64,000 nt of DNA from Caldibacillus thermoamylovorans. Its GTDB lineage: Bacteria; Bacillota; Bacilli; Bacillales; Caldibacillaceae. Shown one piece after another: positions 31,442-40,419 of the stretch; position 1 is the stretch's first letter; each line of letters begins with the position of its first letter. The notes under the pieces are model-generated. The model had not been told where the DNA came from. It saw only the letters and a program-made list of their open reading frames with translations, and searched no databases. The position numbers and the translations under genes were made by a program. Location: the NCBI RefSeq assembly GCF_000751775.1, contig NZ_CCRF01000064.1, forward strand, positions 41,123 through 105,122, given 5' to 3'.

Positions 31442-32107
31442 CTACTGATTCACTTTAACCATCGCCGGACGAATCACCCGGTCTTTCAATCGATATCCTT
31501 TTTGGAATTCTTCAAGAACAATATTCGATTTGACTTGTTCATCTGAACCTTGCATAACGGCATGATGTTCATGCGGATCAAATTCTTTCCCAACGGATTC
31601 AATTGGTTCGATTCCCTCTTTTTTAAATGCCTCAAGCATTCCTTTATAAACCATTTCCATCCCTTGCAACAGTGCCTTTGCATCTTCACTTGTTACATTT
31701 GTTTGAAGGGCACGTTCAAAGTTATCAACAACAGTTAATAATTCCGTTGCAAGTGGCTGGGAACGATATTTTTCGATGGCCTCGATTTCATTTCGTGTTC
31801 GCTTTCGATAATTATCAAAATCAGCTTGAACACGGATCAGTCGATTATCTTTTTCATCCAATTCTTTCTCTAACTGTTCAATCTTTGCTTTCAATTCGGC
31901 GGTTTCATCTGTCACTTCATCCTGGTGGTTTTCATCTGTTTGTTGTTCAGCTGATGTGTCCGTCTTATCTCCCTCAGCAAAGATTGGTTCGACTTGTTCA
32001 TTTTGAAACTTTTTTTCTTCTTGCTGTTCATTCGAATTTGTTTTCACTTCTTTTTCTTCATCCACACTTCTTTCCTCCATCTTAACCTGTTTTTTATCCT
32101 CCGCCAC
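31442..32107 (-). CDS. grpE: Nucleotide exchange factor GrpE
   Basis: 221 residues if GTG 32107 is used, eight bases after AGGAGG; a GTG three codons upstream (32116) overlaps that site. Long acidic, glutamate/lysine-rich N-terminus (about 1-75), a dimerising coiled coil (about 75-130; [33 protein letters not shown] split here into shorter blocks), and the C-terminal beta wing ([26 protein letters not shown]). It releases ADP from DnaK. It follows hrcA after a gap of about 120 bases that contains a hairpin. Confidence 0.95.
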   Translation of the reverse strand: MAEDKKQVKMEERSVDEEKEVKTNSNEQQEEKKFQNEQVEPIFAEGDKTDTSAEQQTDENHQDEVTDETAELKAKIEQLEKELDEKDNRLIRVQADFDNYRKRTRNEIEAIEKYRSQPLATELLTVVDNFERALQTNVTSEDAKALLQGMEMVYKGMLEAFKKEGIEPIESVGKEFDPHEHHAVMQGSDEQVKSNIVLEEFQKGYRLKDRVIRPAMVKVNQ

Positions 32108-32158
32108 TACATCCACCTCCTGGTAAACTTGCTTCTAAAAATATACAAACAATTATAT

Positions 32159-32187
32159 CCGCACGTACCGGAAATGGAAACGTGCGG
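32159..32187 (-). terminator. Hairpin between hrcA and grpE
   Basis: CCGCACGT / ACGTGCGG perfect 8-pair GC-rich stem with a 13-base loop. No T-run follows directly, so it is more likely an mRNA processing or stability element than an efficient terminator. Confidence 0.5.
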
Positions 32188-32229
32188 AGAAGAATTGATT
32201 CCATTTTCTTTTAGCCAAAATTTGAACCA

Positions 32230-33255
32230 TCAGAGATCATATAGCTTTGTTAGTGTAACGGTCATATTTTTGCTCAGTAGATTTAACAGACTAATCACTT
32301 TGGAATAGTGCATCCGCTTAGGGCCTAATATGGCAATCGTCCCAACCTGTTCTTCACCAATACTATATGTGGCCGTAATTAAACTGCAATCATCCATCAC
32401 CGGAATTTTATTTTCCGAACCAATTTTTACATGGATACCAAAAGGCGTTTGTTTTAAAATTTGATAAAAATCATTTTCCTCTTCCATTAAACTCATAATT
32501 CCTTGGATTTTCTCGATGTCTTGAAACTCCGGCTGCTTCAACATATTGGTTTTACCGCCGTAGTACAGTTTTTCATTCGATGGAACGGATAATACATCCA
32601 ATAAAGATCTGAGCATTGCTTCATAATTATGGACATTTTCTTTAATTAAAGTGACAACTTCATTTATTAACTTTGATTGCAATTCAAGAATTGGCATTCC
32701 TACAAGTCGTTCATTCAATATATTTACGGTTTTTTCAAGGTCAGAAGAATTAACCGATTTGGGCAAAGAAAACAGTTTGTGTTCTAAATGCCCTTTATTT
32801 GTAACAATAACGGCAATGGCAGTCTCAGCGTTAAGCGGGATAATTTGAAATCTGTTTAATTTATTATCCTCTACTGTTGGACCTAAGACGATCGCTGTAT
32901 ACTCCGTTAATTCCGATAAAACTTTCGCGGCATTTTGGATAACTTTTTCCATTTCATAAATTTCCGTAAAAAGGTCATTAATCCTTTTAATCTCTTTATG
33001 ACTTACCTTTTCAGGGGAAAGCAAATGATCGACATAAAAGCGATATCCTTTTTCGGAAGGGACCCGCCCGGAAGATGTATGGGTTTTTTCAATAAAACCT
33101 AATTCTTCCAAGTCTGCCATTTCATTACGAATGGTTGCCGAACTGAAAGAAATGCCTTTCTTTTTCGCTAAACTCCTTGACCCAACCGGATGTGCAGAAC
33201 GAATAAAGTCATCAATTATGATTTGCAATATTAACAATTGACGCTCTGTTAACAT
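32230..33255 (-). CDS. hrcA: Heat-inducible transcription repressor HrcA
   Basis: 341 residues from ATG 33255 behind AAAGGAGTG. N-terminal winged helix (about 1-75; [43 protein letters not shown]) and a C-terminal GAF-like domain that senses GroEL availability. It represses its own operon, and usually groES-groEL, by binding the CIRCE element, which lies 15 bases upstream of its start. First gene of the heat-shock operon. Confidence 0.97.
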   Translation of the reverse strand: MLTERQLLILQIIIDDFIRSAHPVGSRSLAKKKGISFSSATIRNEMADLEELGFIEKTHTSSGRVPSEKGYRFYVDHLLSPEKVSHKEIKRINDLFTEIYEMEKVIQNAAKVLSELTEYTAIVLGPTVEDNKLNRFQIIPLNAETAIAVIVTNKGHLEHKLFSLPKSVNSSDLEKTVNILNERLVGMPILELQSKLINEVVTLIKENVHNYEAMLRSLLDVLSVPSNEKLYYGGKTNMLKQPEFQDIEKIQGIMSLMEEENDFYQILKQTPFGIHVKIGSENKIPVMDDCSLITATYSIGEEQVGTIAILGPKRMHYSKVISLLNLLSKNMTVTLTKLYDL

Positions 33256-33269
33256 TACGATCACTCCTT

Positions 33270-33296
33270 TTAGCACTCATCTAATGGGAGTGCTAA
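33270..33296 (-). promoter_or_regulatory. CIRCE operator of the hrcA operon
   Basis: TTAGCACTC, a 9-base spacer, then GAGTGCTAA: an exact match to the HrcA-binding consensus. It lies between the promoter and hrcA and overlaps the leader's ribosome site region. Confidence 0.97.
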
Positions 33297-33306
33297 ATCT
33301 ATATAT

Positions 33307-33335
33307 AAATTAACAAATTATCGTAAATATGTCAA
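33307..33335 (-). promoter_or_regulatory. Candidate sigma-A promoter of hrcA operon
   Basis: Minus strand TTGACA (33330-33335), 17-base spacer, then TAATTT (33307-33312). The -35 is perfect, the -10 poor; its place directly ahead of CIRCE supports it. Confidence 0.55.
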
Positions 33336-33381
33336 TTCATGAGCAGAGATTGACCGATTAGGTAAACTTTATTTACTTGGA

Positions 33382-34518
33382 TTAGTCTTTAATAAATTGT
33401 TGGAAGACTATATTCCCCAACATCCTTCCCCGATTTGTTAATTGGATCTCATCCTCATTGATCTGAAGCAACCCGTCTTGGATTAATTTTTCAATTTCCT
33501 CTCGATAATATTCCAGTACATCGATACTAAACTTTTGATAAAACTTTTTTTGTGAAACTCCGGCCGTTTTTCTTAACCCCAAAAACATTTCTTCTTCCAT
33601 TTGCTCTTTAACTGTCAATGAAATTTCTTCCCGGATTGGCAACCGTCCCTTTTCGATTGCTTTCAAGTAGTGATTAATAGGACCTATATTCGATCGCCTT
33701 TTCCCATTGATATAACTGTGGGCACCGGCTCCAAATCCGTAATAATGATCATTGTCCCAATAAACAAGATTATGTTTACTTTTAAAGCCTTTTTTTGCGT
33801 AATTGCTTATTTCGTATTGATGGTATCCATGGCTCTCCATCTGTTCCATGATCATTTGATACATCGTTGCTTCCTCATCCTCGGAAGGAAGCGGCAATTT
33901 TCCCCTATTCATCAAATTATAAAAAATTGTTTTCGGTTCAACAATCAGGGAATAGGCAGAGCAATGCTCAATATCAAGCTTAAAAAATTCATTGAGAGCA
34001 AATTCCACGTCTTGAATCGTTTGATTTGGCAATGCATACATTAAATCAATGCTAATATTGGTAAAGCCCTGTTGTTTTGCTGATTCGATTGTTTTGTAGA
34101 TATCTTCTACTTTATGGTTTCTGCCAATTGCCTTCAACAAGTTATTATTGAATGATTGAACACCTATACTTAAACGATTAACCCCGTAATTTTTTAAGAT
34201 TTTCAGCTTTTCCACGGTCAAGTCTCCTGGGTTGGCCTCAATCGTAAATTCAATCTCTTTTTCAACATCAATGAAACAATTGATAGTTTGCATTAAATAT
34301 TCCAATTGTTTTTCATTTAGCGCTGTCGGTGTCCCACCACCAATAAACACAGTTTCCACATTTTCCGGAGGCAAATTTGCAAATGTTTTTTCCATTTCGG
34401 TTTTTAGTGCTTTTAAATAATCATCGACCGGCTGGCCCTTTAAAAAAACTTTATTAAAATCACAGTAATGGCAAATCTGCGTACAAAACGGAATGTGTAT
34501 ATATACTGCTTTCGGCAA
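33382..34518 (-). CDS. hemW: Haem chaperone HemW (radical SAM, HemN-like)
   Basis: 379 residues from TTG 34518 (MPKAVYIHIPFC) after GGTGAT; ATG 34530 is the alternative. Radical-SAM motif CTQICHYCDF (CxxxCxxC, near residues 11-18), then GGGTPTAL, and a C-terminal HemN-like domain. It lacks the extra N-terminal cysteine segment of true oxygen-independent coproporphyrinogen oxidase, which separates HemW from HemN. Proposed to insert haem into respiratory enzymes. It follows lepA across a hairpin. Confidence 0.9.
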   Translation of the reverse strand: MPKAVYIHIPFCTQICHYCDFNKVFLKGQPVDDYLKALKTEMEKTFANLPPENVETVFIGGGTPTALNEKQLEYLMQTINCFIDVEKEIEFTIEANPGDLTVEKLKILKNYGVNRLSIGVQSFNNNLLKAIGRNHKVEDIYKTIESAKQQGFTNISIDLMYALPNQTIQDVEFALNEFFKLDIEHCSAYSLIVEPKTIFYNLMNRGKLPLPSEDEEATMYQMIMEQMESHGYHQYEISNYAKKGFKSKHNLVYWDNDHYYGFGAGAHSYINGKRRSNIGPINHYLKAIEKGRLPIREEISLTVKEQMEEEMFLGLRKTAGVSQKKFYQKFSIDVLEYYREEIEKLIQDGLLQINEDEIQLTNRGRMLGNIVFQQFIKD

Positions 34519-34545
34519 AAAAATCACCATCTTTCTTAAGTACAA

Positions 34546-34577
34546 AGAGGTTAGTATGGATGTTCCACCTAACCTCT
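34546..34577 (-). terminator. Hairpin between lepA and hemW
   Basis: AGAGGTTAG / CTAACCTCT perfect 9-pair stem, 14-base loop, followed on the minus strand by TTTGTACTT. The weak T-run suggests partial termination. Confidence 0.6.
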
Positions 34578-34591
34578 CCGGTTCCGTCAAA

Positions 34592-36415
34592 CTACTTATC
34601 GTCAATTTTCAAAACAGCCATAAATGCTTCTTGCGGGATTTCTACCGATCCGACTTGTTTCATTCGTTTTTTTCCTTCTTTTTGTTTCTCAAGGAGTTTC
34701 CTTTTCCGGGAAATGTCCCCACCGTAACATTTGGCTAAAACATTTTTTCTCATCGCTTTAATGGTCGAGCGGGCAATAATTTTTGTACCGATTGCTGCCT
34801 GGACCGGCACTTCAAATTGTTGACGCGGGATTAATTCTTTTAATTTCTCAACAATGACTCTGCCCCGGTCGTATGCAGAATCCCGGTGAACGATGAAACT
34901 AAGCGCATCAACCCGTTCGCCGTTCAATAAAATATCCATTTTCACTAATTTCGAAGGTTTATATCCGATTAATTCATAATCAAAAGATGCATAACCTTTT
35001 GTGCTGGATTTTAATTGATCAAAGAAATCATAGACAATTTCGGATAATGGAATTTCATAAGTGATCGTCACACGTGTTTCGTCTAAATATTGCATATCAA
35101 TGAATATTCCGCGTTTATTTTGGCACAGTTCCATAATCGCACCGACATAATCATTTGGGGCCATAATTGATGCCTTTACATACGGTTCTTCAATTCGTTC
35201 AATTTTTTGCGGGTCCGGCATATTGGACGGATTATCTACTTGAATGGACGCCCCGTCGGTTAACTGGACATGATAGATAACACTTGGCGCTGTCGTAATC
35301 AGATCAATTTTGAATTCCCGTTCAATTCGCTCTTGAATAATTTCCATATGTAAAAGACCGAGGAAACCGCAACGGAATCCGAATCCAAGTGCTTGGGACG
35401 TTTCCGGTTCAAATTGCAGGGCGGCATCATTCAATTGTAATTTTTCCAACGCATCACGAAGATCATTATATTTTGCTGTATCAATCGGATACATACCACA
35501 GAACACCATCGGATTCATTTTTCGATAACCCGGCAACGGTTCTTTGGCAGGATTTACTGCACTTGTAATCGTATCCCCGACGCGTGTATCACCAACATGT
35601 TTAATCGAGGCGGTCAAATAACCGACATCGCCGACAGTTAATTCATCTCGTTTGACCGGTTTCGGCGAGTTGACCCCAAGCTCAGTCACTTCAAATTCTT
35701 TTCCAGTCGACATCATTTTGATTTTATCGCCGACCTTAACCGAACCTTCGACAATTCGAATCAGGGCAATAACACCGCGGTACGGGTCATAGACGGAATC
35801 GAAAATCAGTGCTTGCAGCGGGGCATCCGGATCGCCAATTGGTGCAGGGATTTTTTCGACAACTTGTTCTAGTATTTCTTCAATCCCGATTCCTGCTTTA
35901 GCCGAAGCTAACACTGCTTCACTGGCATCCAGTCCGATAACATTTTCTATTTCTTGACGGACTCGCTCCGGTTCTGCACTTGGCAAATCTATTTTATTAA
36001 TGACCGGAAGAATTTCCAGATCGTTATCTATCGCTAAATACACATTCGCCAATGTTTGAGCCTCGATTCCCTGTGCCGCATCGACAACAAGGACAGCTCC
36101 CTCACAAGCGGCTAAACTTCTCGATACTTCATATGTAAAATCAACATGTCCCGGTGTATCAATCAGGTGAAAAATATATTCTTCCCCATCTTTCGCTTTA
36201 TAAGTGAGTTCTACAGCGTTTAATTTAATTGTAATCCCACGTTCCCGTTCCAAATCCATTGAATCCAGTAACTGGTCTTTCATTTCTCGCTCGGCAACCG
36301 TATTTGTTTTTTCTAAAATTCGATCAGCTAATGTCGATTTGCCGTGATCAATATGGGCAATAATCGAAAAATTACGGATGCGTTCCTGTCGTTTTAACTT
36401 TTCTTCTCGATTCAT
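34592..36415 (-). CDS. lepA: Elongation factor 4 (LepA)
   Basis: 607 residues from ATG 36415 behind CAGGAGTG. Translational GTPase: G1 AHIDHGKST, switch [21 protein letters not shown]-like domains II, III, V and the LepA-specific C-terminal domain ([31 protein letters not shown]). It back-translocates or aids ribosome function and biogenesis under stress. It follows yqxA with a terminator between them. Confidence 0.98.
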   Translation of the reverse strand: MNREEKLKRQERIRNFSIIAHIDHGKSTLADRILEKTNTVAEREMKDQLLDSMDLERERGITIKLNAVELTYKAKDGEEYIFHLIDTPGHVDFTYEVSRSLAACEGAVLVVDAAQGIEAQTLANVYLAIDNDLEILPVINKIDLPSAEPERVRQEIENVIGLDASEAVLASAKAGIGIEEILEQVVEKIPAPIGDPDAPLQALIFDSVYDPYRGVIALIRIVEGSVKVGDKIKMMSTGKEFEVTELGVNSPKPVKRDELTVGDVGYLTASIKHVGDTRVGDTITSAVNPAKEPLPGYRKMNPMVFCGMYPIDTAKYNDLRDALEKLQLNDAALQFEPETSQALGFGFRCGFLGLLHMEIIQERIEREFKIDLITTAPSVIYHVQLTDGASIQVDNPSNMPDPQKIERIEEPYVKASIMAPNDYVGAIMELCQNKRGIFIDMQYLDETRVTITYEIPLSEIVYDFFDQLKSSTKGYASFDYELIGYKPSKLVKMDILLNGERVDALSFIVHRDSAYDRGRVIVEKLKELIPRQQFEVPVQAAIGTKIIARSTIKAMRKNVLAKCYGGDISRKRKLLEKQKEGKKRMKQVGSVEIPQEAFMAVLKIDDK

Positions 36416-36600
36416 TTTCGTTCACTCCTGTAAACTGGACAAAGTCACTAGCTTTGATTATATCAATACATTTTTCCATATTCAATGGAAACCAATTGAT
36501 GATTTTAAAGAAAAGTGCCAATATCAACCGGAGCTAGACAATAAAACGAATCCATAGTTTTTCACTACCTTTTTATCCTTTTTTCGGTTCATGGATAAGA

Positions 36601-36643
36601 AAAAACTGTTCAAAGAGCCGGGTTGCCTCTCTGAACAGTTTTT
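36601..36643 (-). terminator. Terminator after yqxA
   Basis: AAAAACTGTTCA / TGAACAGTTTTT stem with an inner AGAG/CTCT pairing; T-run on the minus strand. It starts 2 bases past the yqxA stop. Confidence 0.88.
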
Positions 36644-36644
36644 A

Positions 36645-36974
36645 TTATGAAAACAATGAAGATATCATTTTTTGCAGAAAATCGGTAAATGTTTTTGCCA
36701 TGTCTGTAAATAGATTATAGGTGTTTAACTCTTCCAACGCCTTTTTCTTTTCTTCCAGGTCATGACTTGTCACTTTCTCACCAAGGATGGTTGCTTCGTA
36801 CTCTCCATAATCTTCTGCCTCTTGAACGGATATGACGGAGGAAAATGTGCCATCATCAAAGCCTTTCATCTCCTTTAGGCCGTGATTTGCCTCTTGAAAG
36901 CCGATAATGACTCCAATAAATAATATACTTATGAGAAGCATTGTTTTTAAAAGAAAACGAAACATATCCATCAC
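36645..36974 (-). CDS. yqxA: YqxA-like small membrane protein (DUF3679 type)
   Basis: 109 residues from ATG 36974 or the adjacent ATG 36971. One N-terminal membrane helix (about 8-26, LKTMLLISILFIGVIIGF), then a hydrophilic region with predicted helices (HDLEEKKKALEELN) and an amphipathic C-terminus. The position before lepA matches yqxA of B. subtilis. There it is preceded by spoIIP; here only about 150 bases separate it from gpr, with no spoIIP. No known function. Confidence 0.8.
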   Translation of the reverse strand: MMDMFRFLLKTMLLISILFIGVIIGFQEANHGLKEMKGFDDGTFSSVISVQEAEDYGEYEATILGEKVTSHDLEEKKKALEELNTYNLFTDMAKTFTDFLQKMISSLFS

Positions 36975-37122
36975 CTCGTTTTATCCTGTTTTAACCGAAA
37001 CTTCCCACTAGACGATAATTCAAAGTCCGGTAACAAAGCTTGTGAAAATAGTACTTGCAAAAAACACTGTTACTATAAAATATGCGATGTTAGTAGAAAA
37101 CATTACGAGATTCCACCTAGTT

Positions 37123-38226
37123 TTAATGTGTTGAAAAATTCGCTCTGGTTTCATCCAAACTTGGATGTAATGCTTGATTGAGTCCGCCGGCAATCAAGTT
37201 TGCCATCCGTTCTATGAAAACATCAACTTCTTTCGGTGTAACCATCAAATTATGACCTGTCGGCGATAAAACCTCACGAATCAGTGACCGTTTTTCTTCC
37301 TCTTCCAATGTACCGATGATCCCTAGAAACGTTTTCCGTTCCTCTTCACCGGGTAAATCTTCATCCGTATATACTTTCCTCTCACCAAAAGTAAGTCCCG
37401 CCGGCGCTAAAGAACGGGATGGACGGTTACCTTCTTTCATTTCCCGGCCAAAATGTTTGAGCAGGAAATCAATCGTGTCGCTCGTAATGGAAACGGCATC
37501 GACAACAGTTGGAATTCCGATGGCTATAACCGGGATCCCGAATGTTTCCTTACTTAATTCTTTCCGTTTGTTACCGACGCCGGACCCCGGATGAATACCG
37601 GTATCTGAAATTTGTATCGTCGTATTCACTCTTTCAATGGAGCGGGAAGCAAGCGCATCAATGACAATGATAAAATCAGGCTTTATTTTTTGAACAACAC
37701 CAAAAATAATATCGCTTGTTTCAATCCCCGTAATTCCCATTACACCCGGTGCAATGGCACTTACCGACCGGTATCCCTCTTGAACGGTTTCCGGTTGAAA
37801 TTCAAACAAATGTCTTGTAACGACAATATTCTCACATACAATTGGGCCCAATGCATCAGGGGTTACATTCCAATTTCCGAGACCGACGATTAAACAAGTT
37901 GCATCACTGCCAATCTGTTGATTTGCTAAAAAGTTTTTAAACTCCTTGACAAAAATATTTTTCGTCATCTGTTCATATTCACTATTGGCTTGTCTAATCG
38001 CCTGACTTTCAATCGTTAAATAATGCCCTGCTTTTTTTCCAATCGATTTACTTCCTTCATCGGTAATGGTAACTTCGGAAATTTTCACATCTTGTTCGGT
38101 TCTTTCTTTAATAATCACGCCCTTAAGATCTGAATCCAGTTGTTGCCCTTGTTGCTCGACAACCATCTCCTTTGCTTCAATAGCCAAATCCGTGCGCACT
38201 GAAAAATTCTCTATTTCTTGTTTCAT
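37123..38226 (-). CDS. gpr: Germination protease GPR
   Basis: 367 residues from ATG 38226 behind AAAGGAG. Aspartic-type spore protease that degrades small acid-soluble proteins when spores germinate; made as a zymogen in the forespore, and the N-terminal segment before the SVRTDLA sequence (about residue 9) includes the propeptide. Conserved [21 protein letters not shown] and IGIPTVVDA are present. Length matches the B. subtilis enzyme (368). It shows the organism is a spore former. spoIIP, which normally follows, is absent. Confidence 0.95.
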   Translation of the reverse strand: MKQEIENFSVRTDLAIEAKEMVVEQQGQQLDSDLKGVIIKERTEQDVKISEVTITDEGSKSIGKKAGHYLTIESQAIRQANSEYEQMTKNIFVKEFKNFLANQQIGSDATCLIVGLGNWNVTPDALGPIVCENIVVTRHLFEFQPETVQEGYRSVSAIAPGVMGITGIETSDIIFGVVQKIKPDFIIVIDALASRSIERVNTTIQISDTGIHPGSGVGNKRKELSKETFGIPVIAIGIPTVVDAVSITSDTIDFLLKHFGREMKEGNRPSRSLAPAGLTFGERKVYTDEDLPGEEERKTFLGIIGTLEEEEKRSLIREVLSPTGHNLMVTPKEVDVFIERMANLIAGGLNQALHPSLDETRANFSTH

Positions 38227-38557
38227 TTCTTTATCTCCTTTCAATATCTTTCAAAAACAGATCACTATTATTAAGGGGAAGTTCAATTTGTGTAGGTTCT
38301 TTATCCTTACAGATTATTTGTGTAAAAAGGCAATCGTTAGCTTTTTTTCTCAATGAAGCAATACAAAAGCATAGGAAAAATTTATAGATAAATACTCTTC
38401 TTTCTATCATTTCCAAATAATTGGATTTCATTCGATATCAGCTTTCCTTTTTTCAGTATTGCATTCACAGTCATCATTTGGTAAAATAGCAGTTGTTCTT
38501 TATGATGTTCTATTAAAAAGTTATTTAACCGTCTAGCTTTATTGGGAGGTGAAAAAA
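38227..38557. other. Divergent gpr / rpsT control region
   Basis: About 330 bases without a gene. It holds the rpsT promoter (38478-38506) on the plus strand and must hold a forespore promoter for gpr on the minus strand, which I could not place with confidence. Short open frames here lack ribosome sites and homology. Confidence 0.55.
38478..38506 (+). promoter_or_regulatory. Sigma-A promoter of rpsT
   Basis: TTGGTA (38478-38483), 17-base spacer, TATGAT (38501-38506), about 50 bases ahead of the rpsT start. Confidence 0.55.
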
Positions 38558-38824
38558 TTGGCAAACATTAAATCTGCTATTAAACGAATTAAAACGAATA
38601 AGAAAAGTACTGCGATTAATACATCACAAAAATCTGCCATGCGTACAGCAATTAAAAAAGTTGAAGTTGCTGTAACAAGCAATGATGCTGCAGCTGCCAA
38701 AGAAGCATTAACTAGTGCAATTCGTAAAATTGACAAAGCTGCTTCCAAAGGCTTAATTCATAAAAACGCAGCAAATCGTCATAAATCACGTTTAACGAAA
38801 AAAGTGAACTCATTAAACGCATAA
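38558..38824 (+). CDS. rpsT: Small ribosomal subunit protein bS20
   Basis: 88 residues from TTG 38558 ([10 protein letters not shown]), with GGAGGTG seven bases upstream; a GTG three codons earlier overlaps that site. Basic, helical S20 with conserved [29 protein letters not shown]. It binds 16S rRNA early in 30S assembly. Monocistronic, transcribed opposite to gpr and holA, ending at a strong terminator. Confidence 0.97.
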   Translation: MANIKSAIKRIKTNKKSTAINTSQKSAMRTAIKKVEVAVTSNDAAAAKEALTSAIRKIDKAASKGLIHKNAANRHKSRLTKKVNSLNA

Positions 38825-38833
38825 TGGATTTTT

Positions 38834-38862
38834 GAAAATTTGGTAACTCACACCAAATTTTC
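38834..38862 (+). terminator. Terminator of rpsT
   Basis: GAAAATTTGGT / ACCAAATTTTC perfect stem followed by TTTTTC. Confidence 0.85.
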
Positions 38863-38880
38863 TTTTTCTATATAAGCTTT

Positions 38881-38907
38881 GAGCCAGGCATTTTAACAGC
38901 CTGGCTC
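38881..38907 (-). terminator. Hairpin after holA
   Basis: GAGCCAGGC / GCCTGGCTC perfect 9-pair GC-rich stem, 9-base loop, just past the holA stop on the minus strand. Only a weak T-run follows. Confidence 0.65.
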
Positions 38908-38915
38908 ACTTATTA

Positions 38916-39929
38916 TTACGTCAAGTATTTAAAGAAAAAGATTTCTAATAATGATTCTTTATTTCCAAAACCTGTTTTCATTTGGTAGTCGATGTCTGCC
39001 AACTCATCAATCATGGCTAAAAATTTTTCTTCATCAAATCTGTTTGCTTGGGATATTGCCAATTTCACCCGATAAGGATGCGATCTTAAAATCCGTGCAA
39101 CCTTTTGTTCTCCATACCCTTGTTTTATTAATGATTTCACCTGAGCAATAAAACGAATTTGGCTTGCAATGACAGCCAGTATTTTAATCGGTTCCTCATT
39201 TTGCTTTAACAAATCATGATAAATTTCTAATGTTTGGTCCAATTGTTGATGAACAAATTTATCAACAAGAACAAAAATATTATTTTCTAATGATTTTGGG
39301 ACGAGTAACTGAATCATCTCTTCATCGATTATTTTCCCGTCACTGTATAAAAAGATTTTTTCCAATTCGTGATTTAATATCGTCAAATTTTGGCCGGTAA
39401 ACTGATAGAGTAATTCTACGGCATTTGGGGTTATTTCAAATCCATTTTCCGTAATACGCTGCCGAATCCAATCTTTTGTATCTTTTTCCGAAAATTTGGC
39501 TTCAAGGACAACGGCATTTTTTAACAAATATTTAGTTATTTTCTTCCGTTCATCCAGTTTTTTATAAGGAGCAATTAAAATGAGTATCGTAGACGGAACC
39601 GGATTCATTATATATTCTTCAAACACCTTCACATTGTGGTCGACTTTTTCTTTTCCCTTTTCAGCCGTTAAAAAATAAGGATTGTGCATAATGACAACTT
39701 TCCGTTCGCCAAGGAAAGGAATCGTTTGACAGTCTTCTACAGCCGATTCGACGGTCGTTTCTTCTAAATCATAGATCGATAGATTAAATTCACGTTCCTC
39801 TTCCGTCAATGCCGCATCAATCATATATTTCTTTGTTTCATTTATTAAAAAATCCTCACTCCCATATAATAAATACAACGGGGAAAATTTTCCTTTCTTG
39901 ATATCTTTCCATATGTTTAAAAACACCAT
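38916..39929 (-). CDS. holA: DNA polymerase III delta subunit
   Basis: 337 residues from ATG 39929 behind CGGAGAGA. HolA/YqeN family: a degenerate AAA+ clamp-loader subunit (N-terminal LLYGSEDFLINE, without a functional Walker site) with a C-terminal collar domain. It opens the beta sliding clamp. Between rpsT and the comE genes as in B. subtilis. Confidence 0.94.
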   Translation of the reverse strand: MVFLNIWKDIKKGKFSPLYLLYGSEDFLINETKKYMIDAALTEEEREFNLSIYDLEETTVESAVEDCQTIPFLGERKVVIMHNPYFLTAEKGKEKVDHNVKVFEEYIMNPVPSTILILIAPYKKLDERKKITKYLLKNAVVLEAKFSEKDTKDWIRQRITENGFEITPNAVELLYQFTGQNLTILNHELEKIFLYSDGKIIDEEMIQLLVPKSLENNIFVLVDKFVHQQLDQTLEIYHDLLKQNEEPIKILAVIASQIRFIAQVKSLIKQGYGEQKVARILRSHPYRVKLAISQANRFDEEKFLAMIDELADIDYQMKTGFGNKESLLEIFFFKYLT

Positions 39930-40122
39930 AATCTCTCCGTTCTTCTGACATGTTTCTTTTATCGTAAATAAAATTCCTTCTTTTCACAAGGGTTAAGTAA
40001 AGATTATTAAGGGCAAAACCGAAAAAATATGGAAATGAGTTTTGGTTCCTTCACAATTAATGAAAGATGTAGATTTTTAGAAAAATTCCATGTATACTAG
40101 AATTGATTGAGGAGGGGTGTAT

Positions 40123-40257
40123 GTGAACGAATTTGAACAAGATGTCCAATCAAAAAGAAATGATTTTATCGATTCTGCTGTTGGGTTCATTGTTTCATTT
40201 GGATTTTTTGCAACAATCTTCATCCTTGCCGGAGTTATTAAAGCAATCGGTTCTTAA
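40123..40257 (+). CDS. yqzM: Small membrane protein YqzM
   Basis: 44 residues from GTG 40123, with GAGGAGGGG upstream. Charged N-terminus (MNEFEQDVQSKRNDFIDSA) and one membrane helix (VGFIVSFGFFATIFILAGVI). It matches the YqzM protein encoded between holA and comEC in Bacillus. It ends at a perfect terminator. Function unknown. Confidence 0.85.
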   Translation: MNEFEQDVQSKRNDFIDSAVGFIVSFGFFATIFILAGVIKAIGS

Positions 40258-40263
40258 AAAACA

Positions 40264-40297
40264 GGGGTATCAAAAAGGTGACAACTTTTGATACCCC
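40264..40297 (+). terminator. Terminator of yqzM
   Basis: GGGGTATCAAAA / TTTTGATACCCC, 12 perfect pairs, 10-base loop, followed by TTACAATTTTT. It may also serve convergent transcripts. Confidence 0.88.
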
Positions 40298-40419
40298 TTA
40301 CAATTTTTATCTGGATGAAAAGTGAATTTGTTATGCCACCTCCATAATCAGATGCATGCGGCAAGCGTCTCTCTCCAGCTATTTCCCTCCTTGACTTGTC
40401 GTAAAAAGCTTAAATAAAA

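Noticed and set aside
38231..38431. Small gene on the minus strand overlapping the gpr start
   Set aside because: No ribosome site and no resemblance to a known small protein; it lies in the gpr leader.
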